The position numbers and the translations under genes are program-made. This document shows, piece after piece, positions 10,406 to 60,700 of a stretch of DNA of 64,000 nt. The stretch is from positions 117,668,906 through 117,732,905 of the forward strand of contig CM056376.1 in the NCBI GenBank assembly GCA_029718625.1. The letters are read 5' to 3'. Below the pieces are notes generated by a model. It ran no database searches and was not told the origin of the DNA. It saw only the letters and a list, made by a program, of their open reading frames with translations. Within the stretch, counting starts at the first letter, position 1; each line of letters begins with the position of its first letter. The stretch is from Synaphobranchus kaupii. Its lineage: Eukaryota > Chordata > Actinopteri > Anguilliformes > Synaphobranchidae.

Positions 10406-11633
10406 GGACAAGTGGGTTGACAGTGGCGTGTTATCCAGTTAATTGCACTACAAATTGCGTTTGGGCGTAAATAAGTCCGTCAAACGTCGAAAGAGTACTT
10501 CGATGTCGGTTCTAATTCGATGAATGGAATAGTTTGCAGATTCCTTCAGTAATTTGGAAACAGTTTTGTGTTGGCGCAGTTACAGGCAGTGATTCTGGTG
10601 GTTGGAATTTTCTAACCACACGCAGGTAACCACGCCCCATTCGCAGGTAACAGCAGAGCGAGGCGTACAGAGGGAAGAAAGGGGCTTCCTATCACACAGA
10701 TCTGCGGGTGGAGACTGAAAGGGAAGTGCAAAGTTTCGGTTTACAAGGCAGATTCCTCTTTTCAGGGGGAGAACACCAAAAATAAAACCCGAGGCTCCCC
10801 ATAGGATATACGTCGCTCAAATAAACTAGTGTAGAAGCGACCAAACATGACGTGCGCACCTCGCCGAACTAGTTCTACAGCTTGCAGGGGGGAGAATGAG
10901 TTTTTTCTGTTGTTAAATACCGATACGAGCTGTTTCTACGTGTGCCAGTAATCGAGCTTAAATTATTTTAGATACTCAATAGTAACTCCGTTTACTTTGT
11001 GTCTCATTATGTTTGCGGTAAAGAAAGCGTCTAAAATAATAAGTAAAACATTGGTAGTAAACAGTCTACAGTAAGGAGCCGGAAACCGCGTATGCGAAAA
11101 GGTAGAGCCATCTTTTTTAATTTTAAATATTTTTTTCTATCATAGCGAAATTAACTATAGAAGCCTATTGTATCGTTAGTTCGAATACAGTAAATAACAA
11201 AGGAATATATATATTGAACATAAAAAGTTGAAAGTAAGAACATCCTAAGACCTCCTATTGTCGACGACTGCCAATGTTTTTTAACAGTAGCCTAAATGTA
11301 ACTAGTGCGAAGTTGTCCTTGTTTTGCTGTAACTGCATAGCACAATCTCATGCTGATGATACTGGAGAAATTTCAGAAAATGGAGAGAAAGAGAGAGAGA
11401 GTGTGGATGGGTGAGTGCATGTGTTGTCTGTCTGTGTGCGAGAGAGAGATAGAGAGAGAGAGGGGGGGATGAATGAGTATGAGAGAGTGGGAATGAGTAT
11501 GAGAGAGTGCCTGTGTTATGTGTGTATGTGAGTGCATGCATGTATTGTGTGTGAGTGACAGAGTGCACACATTGTGTTGGGTAGGTGTCACTGTTCTGTT
11601 TGACTTTAGCTTCTACTCTGCAGGTGAGGGGAA
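10406..11633 (+). other. Upstream region of ApoL-like gene 2 (putative promoter and 5' UTR)
   Basis: No repeat family was recognised in 10406-11360. This stretch carries the interferon- and kappaB-like sites listed separately. A GA-rich run occupies 11370-11500. A pyrimidine-ended acceptor (CTTCTACTCTGCAG) at 11623 precedes the exon holding the proposed start codon, so at least one noncoding exon should lie upstream; I cannot place it. Confidence 0.4.
10681..10744 (+). promoter_or_regulatory. Candidate kappaB-like and ISRE-like sites
   Basis: GGGGCTTCCT (10681-10690) matches the NF-kappaB consensus at 9 of 10 positions. GAAAGGGAAG (10717-10726) is one base from GAAANNGAAA. AGTTTCGGTTTAC (10732-10744) is one base from the ISRE consensus AGTTTCNNTTTC. 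The cluster lies about 0.9 kb upstream of the proposed start codon of an ApoL-like gene; mammalian APOL genes are known to respond to interferon. Function here is inference. Confidence 0.35.
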
Positions 11634-48330
<36,697 letters not shown>

Positions 48331-49370
48331 AGGTAGAGGAAGAGGAGCAGGGGGAAGAGGAAGACCAGGATGTGACTGTGTAGATCAGTCTCCACTTTTT
48401 ATAGAATTGGCTCTGAGTGCATCTCTGAGAAGGCAAAGGCTTGTGTCTGGAGCTGAGGTAACAGAGCTGCCTGTTTCTGACCCAGTCCCGGCCCGGGCTT
48501 GACCCGGTCTTTCAGGAGATCGAACAGATTGTAGAAATGTGAGTCTCTCATTCTCCCTCTGTTGGCTCACTCTCACTCTCTGTCCCTTCCTCTCCCTCTC
48601 TCCATCCTTCCCTCCCTCTCCTACTCTGCCCCTCCCTCTCTCCATCCCTCCCTCCCTCTCCCACTCTCTGTCCCTCCCTCCATCTCCCGCTCTGCCCCTC
48701 CCTCTCTCCATCCTTCCGTCCCTCCCACTCTCTGTCCCTCCCTCCATCTCCCTCTATCTCTCTATCTCTACCTCCCCCTCCCTGTCTCTCCCGCTCTCCC
48801 TTGTTCACATCAGTGATCATTCAATACTTATTTAGCATGAATAGGTTTTTAGAATTTGTGTATTCCAGTGGTGTTGGTTTGTAATAAAGGTGTTTTGATT
48901 AGTATTGATTTTGAGATCAGTTGGTATTGGGTATATATGACATATTGAAGTGCTGTGCCTCATGTGCCCTCATTGATAATGCCGTATTAGGCCTGGCTTA
49001 ATTCTAAAAACTCATTGATGATGCATTATTAGGGCAAAATGTTTAAATGCACAAAATATTTAAATGTTGGTTACTGCATCCTGCATGGCTGTGGCTGCAG
49101 TACAGAGGATCAGCCTCTAGAGGGAGGCTGTGCAAGTGTTCGTGGCCACTGAAGAGACTAAGGGCACTTTCACATCTTTCTGATCCGTTCCCTGGAGCAT
49201 TTAGAGGCCTGATCTGTTCCAGAATGCGTATGTGAAAGGGAACTGAACCCTGGACCAAGCGAATGTGGTACCTGTCGCGGAGGTCTGTCCAGGATACAAT
49301 TCCTGGTACCAGGTATTATGACACAGTGCATTCAATTTTTTTCTGCGGGACTCGCAAGCTCACGAGATAA
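48331..49370 (+). other. 3' UTR and downstream of ApoL gene 2
   Basis: A C/T-rich low-complexity tract covers 48545-48800. AATAAA at 48883-48888 is the best polyadenylation signal after the stop codon. The rest up to 49370 is unremarkable. Confidence 0.55.
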
Positions 49371-49375
49371 GTTAA

Positions 49376-49565
49376 TGGGCGCGTTAAGTAAGTGAGCAGC
49401 TCGGCTTCGCTCAGAGCGAAGAACGCACTTTACGGCTTGCTCAGTTTCGCTCACTCTGAGCCGCTCAGAGCGTAGCTGAGTACTTATGGATGTGGATCAG
49501 AGAGGAGCAATACGGAAGTACGTCGTTAGCCATGGACCCAATACACGGACGATTATACACATCGT
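49376..49565. mobile_element. Interspersed repeat, family 2, copy 2
   Basis: GCTCAGTTTCGCTCACTCTG and GAGCAATACGGAAGTACGTC repeat the copy at 15490-15765. The left end GGGCGCGTTAAGTAA is the reverse complement of the other copy's right end. The following 49566-50889 is AT-rich with no feature recognised. Confidence 0.6.
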
Positions 49566-50889
49566 AATATAAAATTGCGATTTAATGGTAAAATCAACGT
49601 GTTAAATGAAGTAAATTTGACTGTCACACAATCATTTTGGTGCTACTTTGAATAATTTCCATTAAAAAATACAGCTTCACCCACTATCTATAATATATAC
49701 CATTTAGAGGTCGGGTTAGCTTCTGTTCACTTATTAATATACTTATGTATCAGATATTAATTGTAAAAGGCATTTTGAGCAGGGGTGCCCAAATGTTTGC
49801 ACCCCACTGTAGGTAGCCCTTTTTATTTAATTGCTGTGCAAGTGTGGTGCTGTAAATCATCTTGTCCTTTCAAGTGTTCAAATCAAAAAATGTTGAACGA
49901 AAATGTACTAGAAATAGGAAATACATTTATCTTGCGTCTATCTGTGCGTTTTATTCAAATATAACTGTATATATGATTTTTTAGATATTAAAAGAAAAAA
50001 TCTGAAATCTGAAATGTGTTTTTTTTCACAAATCGCACCCTGATAATAACCCCTGGGTCCATTACCATTACATATTTGTATTTCTGTATTCACAATTACT
50101 TCAGTTACCTATTCCAAATGGTATTTTAAAATAGCAAATTGTATCCTGTTTGGCAATTACTAATTGATTGTGTTTGCAAATCATTTTGAATAGTATTGAT
50201 AAGTAATTTCAAATACTTCAAGCATGTATTTTTACAAGTATTTGAAAAGCAGTATTTTCAATTATTTGTATTTTAATTAATGGATTGTATGTAGAAATTC
50301 AACCTCATTGTACATCACAAAAACAGAGATCAAATGCCTTCATCCAGAGGCCAGTCTGAGTCAACCGATGCATATTGATAACTAAAAGAAAGTTTGGCTT
50401 GTCAAAATCAGCAAGAAACAGGAAATTCAAATTTGCACCACCAAGCCAAACTTGTTGTTTTTGTTGCAGCTTGCATTAAAATCCCAATTCCGGCCGTCAA
50501 TATCTCCGCCATTTTAGCACCAATTACCAAGCCACTTGGCCACTGGATAAACCTTTTGGCTACATGGATCAACCTACAAGAGACCCAACCATCAACAAGG
50601 AGTACCTCACCTCCCAACATCTGCTGACCCACTGCTCTTCTGAAAGACAAATGCTGGGCAGTGTATCAATAGAATTTCTGCTAAATGCATGCACGTGCCA
50701 GCATCCTCTGCTGTAGAGCGTGTATTCAGCATAGACGACCATGTTTTCAGACCAGACCTCTGCTCACTGTCAGATGAACTATTTGAAATGTATTTAAAAT
50801 GTAACCAGGCAACTTTTCCACTGCTGTGATGAGTTTATGTATTGATATAAATGGCTGTGTGAACAGTCTTATTCAACATGATGAAGCCT

Positions 50890-51706
50890 ATTGGGTCATT
50901 CCGTGTCAAATCAACCAGTTTTCTGAAAAGTTCCTGCATGACCCTCTCAGATTTTGATGAAATTCCATCATAATAATCCATTGTGTGAAAAATGAACACA
51001 CACACAAAATTAGCCTCATACAACATGTTGTTTCCGAGATACCGAGTACCAAAGCTGAAATTTGGTTGATGAGTAGATCTAATATCTGTTTAACTGGTGT
51101 AAATTTCAGAAAAAGTTATAACTGTCCACATGGTGATCCATTGACAAGACAGACGGTTGTGTTTGACTTTTTTTCACCCGGACCCAAATTTGGATGGATG
51201 TCATTCCTTTACAAATGAATTGATTAGCCTGTACTTGCTTGTGACCATAGACATACACCTATAGATAATACATCTGTGATATGGGATGTATATGTCCACT
51301 TGGCACAGGGTGACCTCGGAAATCACCAAAAACATGTGCGACTGAACAAAGTGGCTAATTTGGGTTCATATAACTTGAAAAGGGAAGGGGGTACACGTAA
51401 TCTGATTGGTGCAATACGGAAGAAAGTAAGTTAGGATATCAAGTTTCAGCTCTAGCTGTTACCAATCCCAAGTTATAAGCTTCCAAAGTCGGAAAAAATC
51501 ACATTTGCGCGTTTTCACGACTCGCGAGTGCGAAAGACGGAGGTTTTTAGCAAATTTCAGGAGGCCATATCTCGGAAACGACATATGAGGCTAATTTTTT
51601 GTGTGTGTTCATTTTTCATACAATGGATTATTATGATGGAGTTTCGTCAAAATCTGAGAGGGTCATGCAGGGACCACTGGTTGATTTGACACAGAATGAC
51701 CCTATT
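50890..51706. mobile_element. Inverted-repeat DNA element, about 150-bp ends
   Basis: GGGTCATTCCGTGTCAAATC at the left and GATTTGACACAGAATGACCC-type sequence at the right are inverted. The match continues through CCTGCATGACCCTCTCAGAT and the CACACAAAATTAGCCTCATA block, ending near GTTTCCGAGATA. The centre (51060-51540) has no coding signature. Confidence 0.85.
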
Positions 51707-51749
51707 GTGTTTTTGCATTGTTATTGCTATCTTGAAAATGTAAGCAATT

Positions 51750-52530
51750 TGCTCATTTTAATGCACAACTGAACTTTGGTAGAACTTTGGGTTGTGTAGT
51801 TACCTGGTCATGATATGAGTCCAGATGGTGGCAAAATATGTTTGTTAGTTGTTCTGTGCTCCCCTGGGGTGATAGACTAATCCAAAATAGGGTAGGCTAT
51901 TTGTCGCTCTCCATTCACTTCTATAGGGCAGCTAAAGCGGTCTCAGAATGACACTTCTAGGACATATACAAACGTGAACGAAGCGGATTCTGTCAGTACA
52001 AACAAGAAGCACTCGTACGTATTTTCTTTTTCGTGTAATTAAAATTACTTCTAAAAGTACTATTTTCTTCAATGTTGTTAGCATGCTACCTGAAAAGACT
52101 AGCAAAATGTCGGCAGGTTTGTTTGTTAACCATAGATATATACTACCAGGAACGTTTGCTTCCATGCAAATTTGGACCAATGAGTGATTTCTGATGCATC
52201 GGCGCATTAACGCTGTTTCTGGCGCAAGAATTACCTACAGGATCTACATTCCAAATAAAGTACGAAAAAGCCAGGAAAGGGCCATTTAATAAGTAAAAAT
52301 ACGTACGAGGACTGGTTATTGTTTGTATTTACAGAATCTGTTTGTATATGTGCATATGACCGTTGTAGCTGCCCTATAGAAGTGAATGGAGAGCGACAAA
52401 TACCCTATTCTGGATTATCACCCCAGGGGAGCACAGAGCAACTAATGAACATATTTTGCCACCATTTGGACTCATATCATGGCCAGGTAACTACCAAAGT
52501 TCAGTTGCGCTTTAATGTGCATTAGCAGTG
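51750..52530. mobile_element. Inverted-repeat DNA element, about 190-bp ends
   Basis: CAACTGAACTTTGGTAG, TCATGATATGAGTCC and CACTTCTATAGGGCAGCT at the left reappear reversed at 52362-52525. It lies directly beside the element at 50890-51706. Noncoding. The region 52531-53160 shows no feature. Confidence 0.8.
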
Positions 52531-53175
52531 CCATCCCTTTTTTAGTGTCACAACTGGTCTGCGGGACCTTACGGATGTAGTATGTGTGTTGGGTTCAGAG
52601 ATGGGGATAGTCATGTAAAAATCATTTCAATTCTTATATAAATAAAATTTAAGACATACAATGGAGACAATGTTAAGGTAAGTTTAGCTGTACTGTAACA
52701 AAGGGGTGAAAACTTATATAGATATATTTTACAGTTCAATTTTTATGTTGAAGGTGTCTCTAATGTTGTGCTTGAGTTTAGGTTATTGTGGTGTACAAAC
52801 TAGGTTGAATTTCCAGATACCACTCATAAATTGAAATAAAAAAATACAATACAATTTAAACTTTTGAAGTACTTGCATAAATACATATTTGAAGTATTTT
52901 CAAATGCATGACAATACTTTTCAAAAGTATGTTCATATACATTGACATAGTAATTATCAAACAGGATACAATTTGTAGTTGTTAATAATTGAAATTGTCA
53001 CAACAGTGACAGTGGTAGCATTATAGTAGCTGTCTCAGCAATAACTACAGAACCTTTACATTTGTGATGGGCCATATTACCTGAAGGATGAATATATAGC
53101 ATCCTCAAATTGCAGACACGGGAATAGCTGCTACTAAAATGTCAGAATTTGCGTTACTTCACAAATCTGTCATAG

Positions 53176-53311
53176 CCAATCGCAGCACTGCACAACCTAT
53201 CCTGGCCAATCACAGCAACACAAACAAGCAGTCATTCAGAGCTTTGTCAGACTGAAGGAAACAGAAAGGCTGAACTTTGACCCATCCTGCTGACACCCCA
53301 GAGGGAGAGAA
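53176..53311 (+). promoter_or_regulatory. Candidate promoter and noncoding exon 1 of the four-pass gene
   Basis: Two good NF-Y-type CCAAT boxes, AGCCAATCG (53175) and GGCCAATCA (53205), lie 30 bp apart. A possible noncoding exon ends at 53311 before a GTACGT donor. A tiny 13-nt noncoding exon at about 53480-53492 (TCTACAG acceptor, GTCAGT donor) is also possible. All inferred. Confidence 0.35.
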
Positions 53312-53896
53312 GTACGTCTTTCATTTTCGTAAAGGAAATACTGTAAACCAAGTTCTTTTTGTCCATCTTAGTTCCATTCAGTTTTATGCCTTTTATATTT
53401 AAATGAGGCATGTTTAATTTTATTAATTGAGAGTGTAAGTTTTTATTTGAAATAGCTGTTGAGTGTTTTCTGTCTACAGCCAGCAACAGAAGGTCAGTCT
53501 CCAGCATTCACAGGCTGATATAAATGTGTCTTTTCATGTGTGTAAGAGAGTCTGTGCATATAAGTGTGTGAGAGAGTTTGTAGTGTGTGAGAGTTTGTAC
53601 ATACGTATAAGGGTTATTGCTGCAAGCCTGCGTGTGAGTGCATGTGTCAAAAGTGCTTATACATATGTCCCAGTGTGTTTAAATGTGTTTCAGTGTCTAT
53701 AAATGTGTTTTTGTGTATATACATATGTTTCAGTGTGTTTACATTTATTAGTTATTTGTAAATAAGTACAAGTGTGTTTGAATGGTTGCATATTTGTGCA
53801 AATCTAAGAGTATAACCATGTTTAAATTCAGGATGAACAGTCTGCCATCATGCCATTTTTACTTCATGATGGATGATGTAAACTCATAAATTTAGT

Positions 53897-54004
<108 letters not shown>

Positions 54005-54021
54005 TTTTCTTCCACTTCAAG

Positions 54022-57000
54022 ATGACCCAGAACATGTTCCAGGAGGGCCTTTACCAAGTTTTTTTTAGAGACCGCCCTTTGCCCCACCCAGAGACTGTAA
54101 GCTCCACCCCTGAACAACTGAAGGAGGCCCGCATCACTCTCTGGTTTGGAACCGTTGTCAACACTCGCCTCCTTGTAATTGGGGTGAGTAAGCCCCGCCT
54201 CCTCATTGCTGGAGTGAGTAAGCCCCGCCTACTCATCATTTAGAGTATTATACAGATGAGTCCTTTGTTCTATAATACAGTACAGATGAGTCAGTGTTCT
54301 ATATTACGGAACAGATGAGAACTAGCGTTCTATAGTCAAGTCAAGTCAAGTTTATTTGTATAGCACATTTCATACACAAGGCAACTCAAAGTGCTTTACA
54401 TAAGACAGAAAGACATTATATAAAAAGTAAATTAGAATTGAACAATGTTAATAAGAAGTTAAAACAGTTATAATAAAACGCAATACTGGTTGGGCCCACA
54501 AAACAAATACCCCAACAAACACTCCTACCACAAACAGCCTGCTACCTGCCATCTGCTACGCACCGTACAGCCTCTCTCTCTGGGTGATATTATACCTGCC
54601 AGCTCCGCTGCAGGTGCCTGCCAGCTACGCTGCAGGACTTTTGTAAAAATATTAGCCCATGGGTGGGAGCAGCATACAGCCTCCACAGTTTGAATCACTC
54701 CACAGAGTGACGGACCCGTCGGTCACTAATCAAACGTTTAATCAAACTTTTAAGTTGAGCGGACTATAGTACAGTATAGTACAGTACAGATGAGTCATTG
54801 CTGTTATATAATATGGTGCAGATGAATGCTCAGTATTCTATTGTACAGAATAGATTAATCGTCAGTGTTTTATAGTACAGATGAGGCCTAAGTGTTCTAT
54901 AGTACAGTACAAATGAGTCCTCTCTGCTCTACAGTACAGATGAGCCCTAAGTGTTTTATAATGTAGTACAGATGAGTCCTCAGTGTTGTATAGTACAGTA
55001 CAGATAAATCCTCAGTGCACTATAGTACAGTACAGATGAGTACTCGGTGGTCTATAGTACAGTACAGATGAGTCCTCAGTGTTGTATAGTACAGTACAGA
55101 TAAATCCTCAGTGCTCTATAGTACAGAACAGATGTGTCCTCAGTGGTCTATAATGTAGTACAGATTAGTCATCAGTGTTGTATAGTACAGTACAGATAAA
55201 TCCTCAGTGGTCTATAGTACAGCACAGATGAGTCCTCAGTGTTGTATTGTACAGTAAAGTTCTATACTACAGATGGGTGCTTACTTTCTGCCTTAGGTGG
55301 TGCAGGTGCTTGGTGCTTTGGCCTCTGTTCTGACCACCATCTCCTTCATCTGTATGGACTTTGGATGCTCCATTTCCATGACACTGCCCGTTTGGGGTGG
55401 AGTCTTTGTGAGTTGAGTGACCATTTGAGTAATCATCATCATACTTCATATACATATATAAAATTGTTAAATTCCACATATACTGTATGTATATATATAT
55501 ATATATACTAGCGTTCAAAAGTTTGGAATCAGAGACATTTTCATGTTTTTGAAAAAAATTGATACTTTTATTCACCAAGGGAGCATTAAATTGATCAAAA
55601 AATACAGTCAAGACATTGTTAATGTTACAAGCTACTATTTCTATTTCATTCTATTCTATTACACATAGCCCCCCATTTTAGGGCACCAAAGGTAATTAAC
55701 ATAAATGTAAATAAAGTTATCATATTTATACTTGGTTTCATATCTTTTGCATGCCATGACTTCTTGATGTCTGTGAGCCACCAACATCAAAAGACTCTTT
55801 ATATCTTATTTCCAGGTAGTCTTACAAGCGATACTATAACATCTCTGCTTTTGAATGGATCTCTATGGGATTTGGGGGTGGGACTAGATTAAGCTTTAAA
55901 TTACACGTGAATAGTATGGACCACATGGTTGTCTAAATGGCTGTAAGTTATCAAGGGTCTGAGGTATCAAACGAGCCCCCAAACATCACTCTGCTACCAG
56001 GTATGCAGTAAGTATGGATGGATCACTTTAAGGGTTGTTTCTCACTTTAAGGGTTGATCTGAGTATATATACGTATATACAGTCAAGCCGGAAAGTCTGC
56101 ACACTCCTTTCACCTTCTCCACGTTTTATTACGTTACAGACTTATACTACAATAGATTGAGTTCATTTTTTGCCTCAAACATCTACACACAATAGCCAAT
56201 AATGACGACGTGAAAACAGGTTTTTAGAAAATATGCAATTTTATTTTACTGACAAAAATAGGTTATTTATGGGTTACATATCTATACACACCCTTAGCCT
56301 AATACTTGGTTGCTGCACCTTTGGCAGTGATTACAGCTTCAAGGCATCTTGGGAAAGAAGCCACGAGCTTGGCACACTTGTTTCTGGACATTTTTGCCCA
56401 TTCCTCTTGGCATATCCTTGCAAGCTCCATCAGGTTGGATGGGGAGCGTCGGTACACAGCCATTTTCAGCTCTTTTCACAGATGTTCAATTGGATTCAGG
56501 TCTGGGCTCTGCCTGGGCCACTCAAGGACATGCACAGACTTTCTCCGAAGCCACTCCTTTGTTCTCTTGGCTGTGTGCTTCGGGTCGTTGTCATGTTGGA
56601 AGGTAAACCTTCGCCCCAGTCTGAGGTCCAGAGCGCTCTGGAGCAGGTTTTCTTCAAGGATCTCGGTGTACTTAGCTGCATTCATCTTTCCCTCTATCAG
56701 GACTAGTCGCCCCGTTCCCGCTGCTGAAAAACATCCCCACATCATGATGCTGCCACCGCCATGCTTCACTGTAGGGATGGTATTAGCCAGGTGATAAGCG
56801 GTGCCTGGTTTCCTCCAGACGTGACGCTTGGTATTCAGGCCAAAAAGTTCAATTTTGGTTTCATCAGACCAGAGAATCTTGATTCTCATGGTTTGAGAGT
56901 CCTCTAGGTGCCTTTTGGCAAACTCCAAGCGGGCTGTGATGTGCCTTTTACTAAGGAGGGGCTTCCGTCTGGCCACTCTACCATAAAGGCCTGATTGGTG

Positions 57001-57715
57001 GAGTGCTGCCTGGATGGTTGATCTTCTGAAAGGTTCTCCCATCTCCACAAGGATACGCTGGAGCTCTGTCAGAGTGACCCTCGGGTTCCTGCTCACCTCC
57101 CTGGCCAAGGCCCGTCTTCCCCGATTGCTCAGTTTGGCCGGGCGGCCAGGTCTAGGAAGATTCTTGGTGGTTCCAAACTTCTTCCATTTATGAATGATGG
57201 TGGCCACTGTGCTCTTTGGGACCTGTAAAGCTGCAGAGATTTTTCCGTACCCTTCTCCAGATCTATGCCTTGACACAATCCTGTTTCTGAGGTCTGCAGA
57301 TAATTCCTTTGACCCCATGGCTTGGAGTTTGCTCTGACATGCACTGTCAATTGTGGGACCTTATATAGGCAGGTGTTGGCAATCCCCAATCATGTCCAAT
57401 CAATTGCATTTATCACAGGTGGACTCCAATTAAGTTGTAGAAACATCTCAAGCAGTATCAGTGGAAACAAAATGCACCTCAGCTCACTTTTGGGTGTCAT
57501 ATCAAAGGGTGTGCACACTTGTGTACATATGATATTTTACATTTTGATTTTTAATAAATTAGCACAAATGTCTAAAAACCTGTTTTCACTTTGTCATTAT
57601 GGGCTATTTTGTGTAGAATTTTGAGACAAAAAATGAACTCAATCTATTGTAGAATATGTCTGTAACGTAATAAAACGTGGATAGGTGAAAGGAGTGTTCA
57701 GACTTTCCGGATTGA

Positions 57716-57757
<42 letters not shown>

Positions 57758-60700
57758 TATCTAAAATTGATACTAATAAAATAATTATTATTATTCTATC
57801 CAAAATGCGGCTACATCATATATATATATATATATAATGTATATATGTATATATGTAGCCATTAATAATAGAATAATAGATGGATAGATTAATAAAAATG
57901 ACATAATATGTAATTGTTATTTTATTAGTATCAATTTTAGATAAATTCCATCTCAACTTGGCTAATTCAAGAATTTCAATTCAACATAAGCAGCATTAGC
58001 AGCAGCATTACAGAGTTACAGGAGTGACTTGATTTTTTGTGTTGTTGCAGTATGTGGCCACTGGGGGGCTCGCCATCCTAGTGCAGAGGAAGCCAAACAG
58101 ATTGAAAGTGAGTCAGTCAGTCTTCTGCACGAACAACATAACGTGAAATAGCGGAATAGGCCATTCAGCCGAACAGTGCTCGCAATATTCCTACTTCTAA
58201 AGGGTACCTAGTGCTCACCGGTTAACTGCAAACTAGGTAGTATCTAGAGCCGTATCAAGCTTGAAAAACCCCCAGCGTTTCTGCCTCTACTACATGACCA
58301 AACAAGCTATTCCACTCAGTAACTACTCTCTGTGTGAAGAAATACTTCCTGATGTCTTTGCGGAATTTAACTTTTGCTAATTTCCATGTATGCCCCCTCG
58401 TTCTAATGACGGAACTCAACCTGAAGAATCTCTTGTAGTCAAATCTCCCCCAAATCTAATTTTGCCAAGCTTGAAGATATTAAGGGCTCTAATCATGACG
58501 ATCTTAGTCCAGGGTCTAAAACGCATTGCGCATGTGCATTTAGGGCGTGTCCAACTCTACCTTTGCTTGTTAGACGGCGTATAATTTGAGCGCAAAATAA
58601 GGCACAAGACACAAATGGGCTGAACTTAGTCTGTTCATTAACACATTTGTGCAGTGACCCTTGTGGCGTAGACCCTGGGGTCTACATCACAAACATCCTA
58701 CTGTACCACGTCAGAAAGCGAGGTACCATGGAAACCTGTATATCGTCTTCCTCAGCATGAGTTGGGCTATTTTCTGACTATATGTGGTGTGAAATCTCAG
58801 AAATCTGTCTGCAGAACATTACGCAATTCAAATTGGGAGTAGTAATGTCTTGGAACTAATTGTAATTGATTTACAGCCTTAATATCCAAAAAGAACCCAT
58901 TCTAAGCTTTCCAAAGAGGTATAATCATTAGTCATTAGACAGTTGGGAGCGATTGTCAGAGCTGTGCGTGTCACAAGCGCATTTCAAAACAAAATGTGCC
59001 ATTAAGCGTCTGTGTCTCCATGGTTTTGCGCAAGAGAGCACATACACATCGCTAGTGAACTCCGGTGAGAAAAGTCGAAGTGACAAAAAGATTTTCAGTG
59101 CTTGAAACTGCTGGATGCTGTAGTCATCCTCAGGATTCAGATGAGATTTACATCCATGACTCTTCATCTGAGGCAGACAACATGGATTCCATAGCTAAGT
59201 ATTACCTTGTGTACAAGGTGTGCGTGTGTGTTTTGTGGTGTTGTATTCATAATAGTATAGCTAGCTAGCCACGGAAAGGCTAGCTAGGTTGTGGTATTAT
59301 TGTTTATGATGTCACAAAGTTTTATATTAGTTATCCTGAGGCAAAAAGTAACATGGCACAGAAACGTGTTGGTAGCCTACAAATTGACAGAGACGCGTTA
59401 TTCCCATGCCCCAATGTTGGGTGAGGTGGTCTGTTATTCCAGTTTAATTTTAAAATTTTAAAATATAGGCTAAATATAACTATATATATTATATTTCCAT
59501 TTAGAACCATGTAAAAAAAAAAAGAACAAATTAACAAATTATAAATTGGTCATTGTTTCATTTTTCTGACTCAAATCTGGAATTCTTTACCGGTATTGCA
59601 GTTTAAAGACGGTTGTGGTCGACGTTAGTCACTGTCGGCACTTTTGACCGTTCGTATTTTTGACAACTTATGTCGCCCACAGCTAATGAGTTAATATGAT
59701 CTGAGCAAACCCATGTGAGCTCTATAAGGCCTTTAATATGATCTGAGCAAACGCATGTGAGCTCTATAAGGCCTTTAATATGAATTGGGCAAACGCATGT
59801 GAGCTCTATAAGGCCTTTAATATGAATTGGGCAAACGCATGTGAGCTCTATAAGGCCTTTAATATGATCTGGGCAAATGCATGTGAGCTCTATAATGCCT
59901 TTAATATGATCTGGGCAAATGCATGTGAGCTCTATAAGGCCTTTAATATGATCTGGGCAAACGCATGTGAGCTCCATAAGGCCTTTAACATGATATGAGC
60001 AAACACATGGTGAGCTTTACAAGGCTCTGTACTTTCCTCTGTATGACACTACTGTGAATTTAATTACACATTATATTTCTGAAAATGATGTGTAACCTAT
60101 AGACTGTGTGTGTATGTGTGTTTTTCTGCAGGTTTCCACACTCATGGGCCTGAACATCTTCAGTCTCCTGCTGGGGCTGTTTTCTATTCTCACATACAGC
60201 CTGCACATCGCTAAAGAGAACATTGCACTCAGCACGGGGCAGGTGTGTCTTTGTGTATGTGTGTGTCTGAGCTGTATGTGTGTGTGACATTTGTATGTGA
60301 GCATGCAAACATGTTTTCACATCTGTGTATGAGTGGTTTCTCTCTGTGTGTTAACGTGAGAGTGCAGGTGTCTGGTTTCTCTCTCTTGTTCTGTTAATGT
60401 GAGAGTGCATGTGTATGGTTTCTCTCTCTTGCTGTGTTTATGTGAGAATATATGTGTATGGTGTTTCCATCTTGTTCTGTTAATGTGATAGTGCATGTGT
60501 ATGGTTTCTCTCTCTTGATGTGTTTGTGTGAGAATATATGTGTATGGTGTTTCCATCTTGCTGTGTTTATGTGAGAGTACATGTGTATGGTTTCTCGCTC
60601 TATGTTTATATAAGAGTGCAGATGTATGGTTTCTCTGTGTTTATGTGAGAGTACATGTGTATGGTTTCTCTCTGTGTTTATATGAGTGCAAATGTATGGT

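Noticed and set aside
48539..48835. Ser/Pro/Leu-rich frames after the ApoL stop codon
   Set aside because: They translate a C/T-rich low-complexity 3' UTR tract.
59603..59998. Repeat protein frames (IELTCVCPDHIKGL type) on the minus strand
   Set aside because: A product of a 42-bp minisatellite whose period is divisible by three; it lies in an intron of a well-supported gene.
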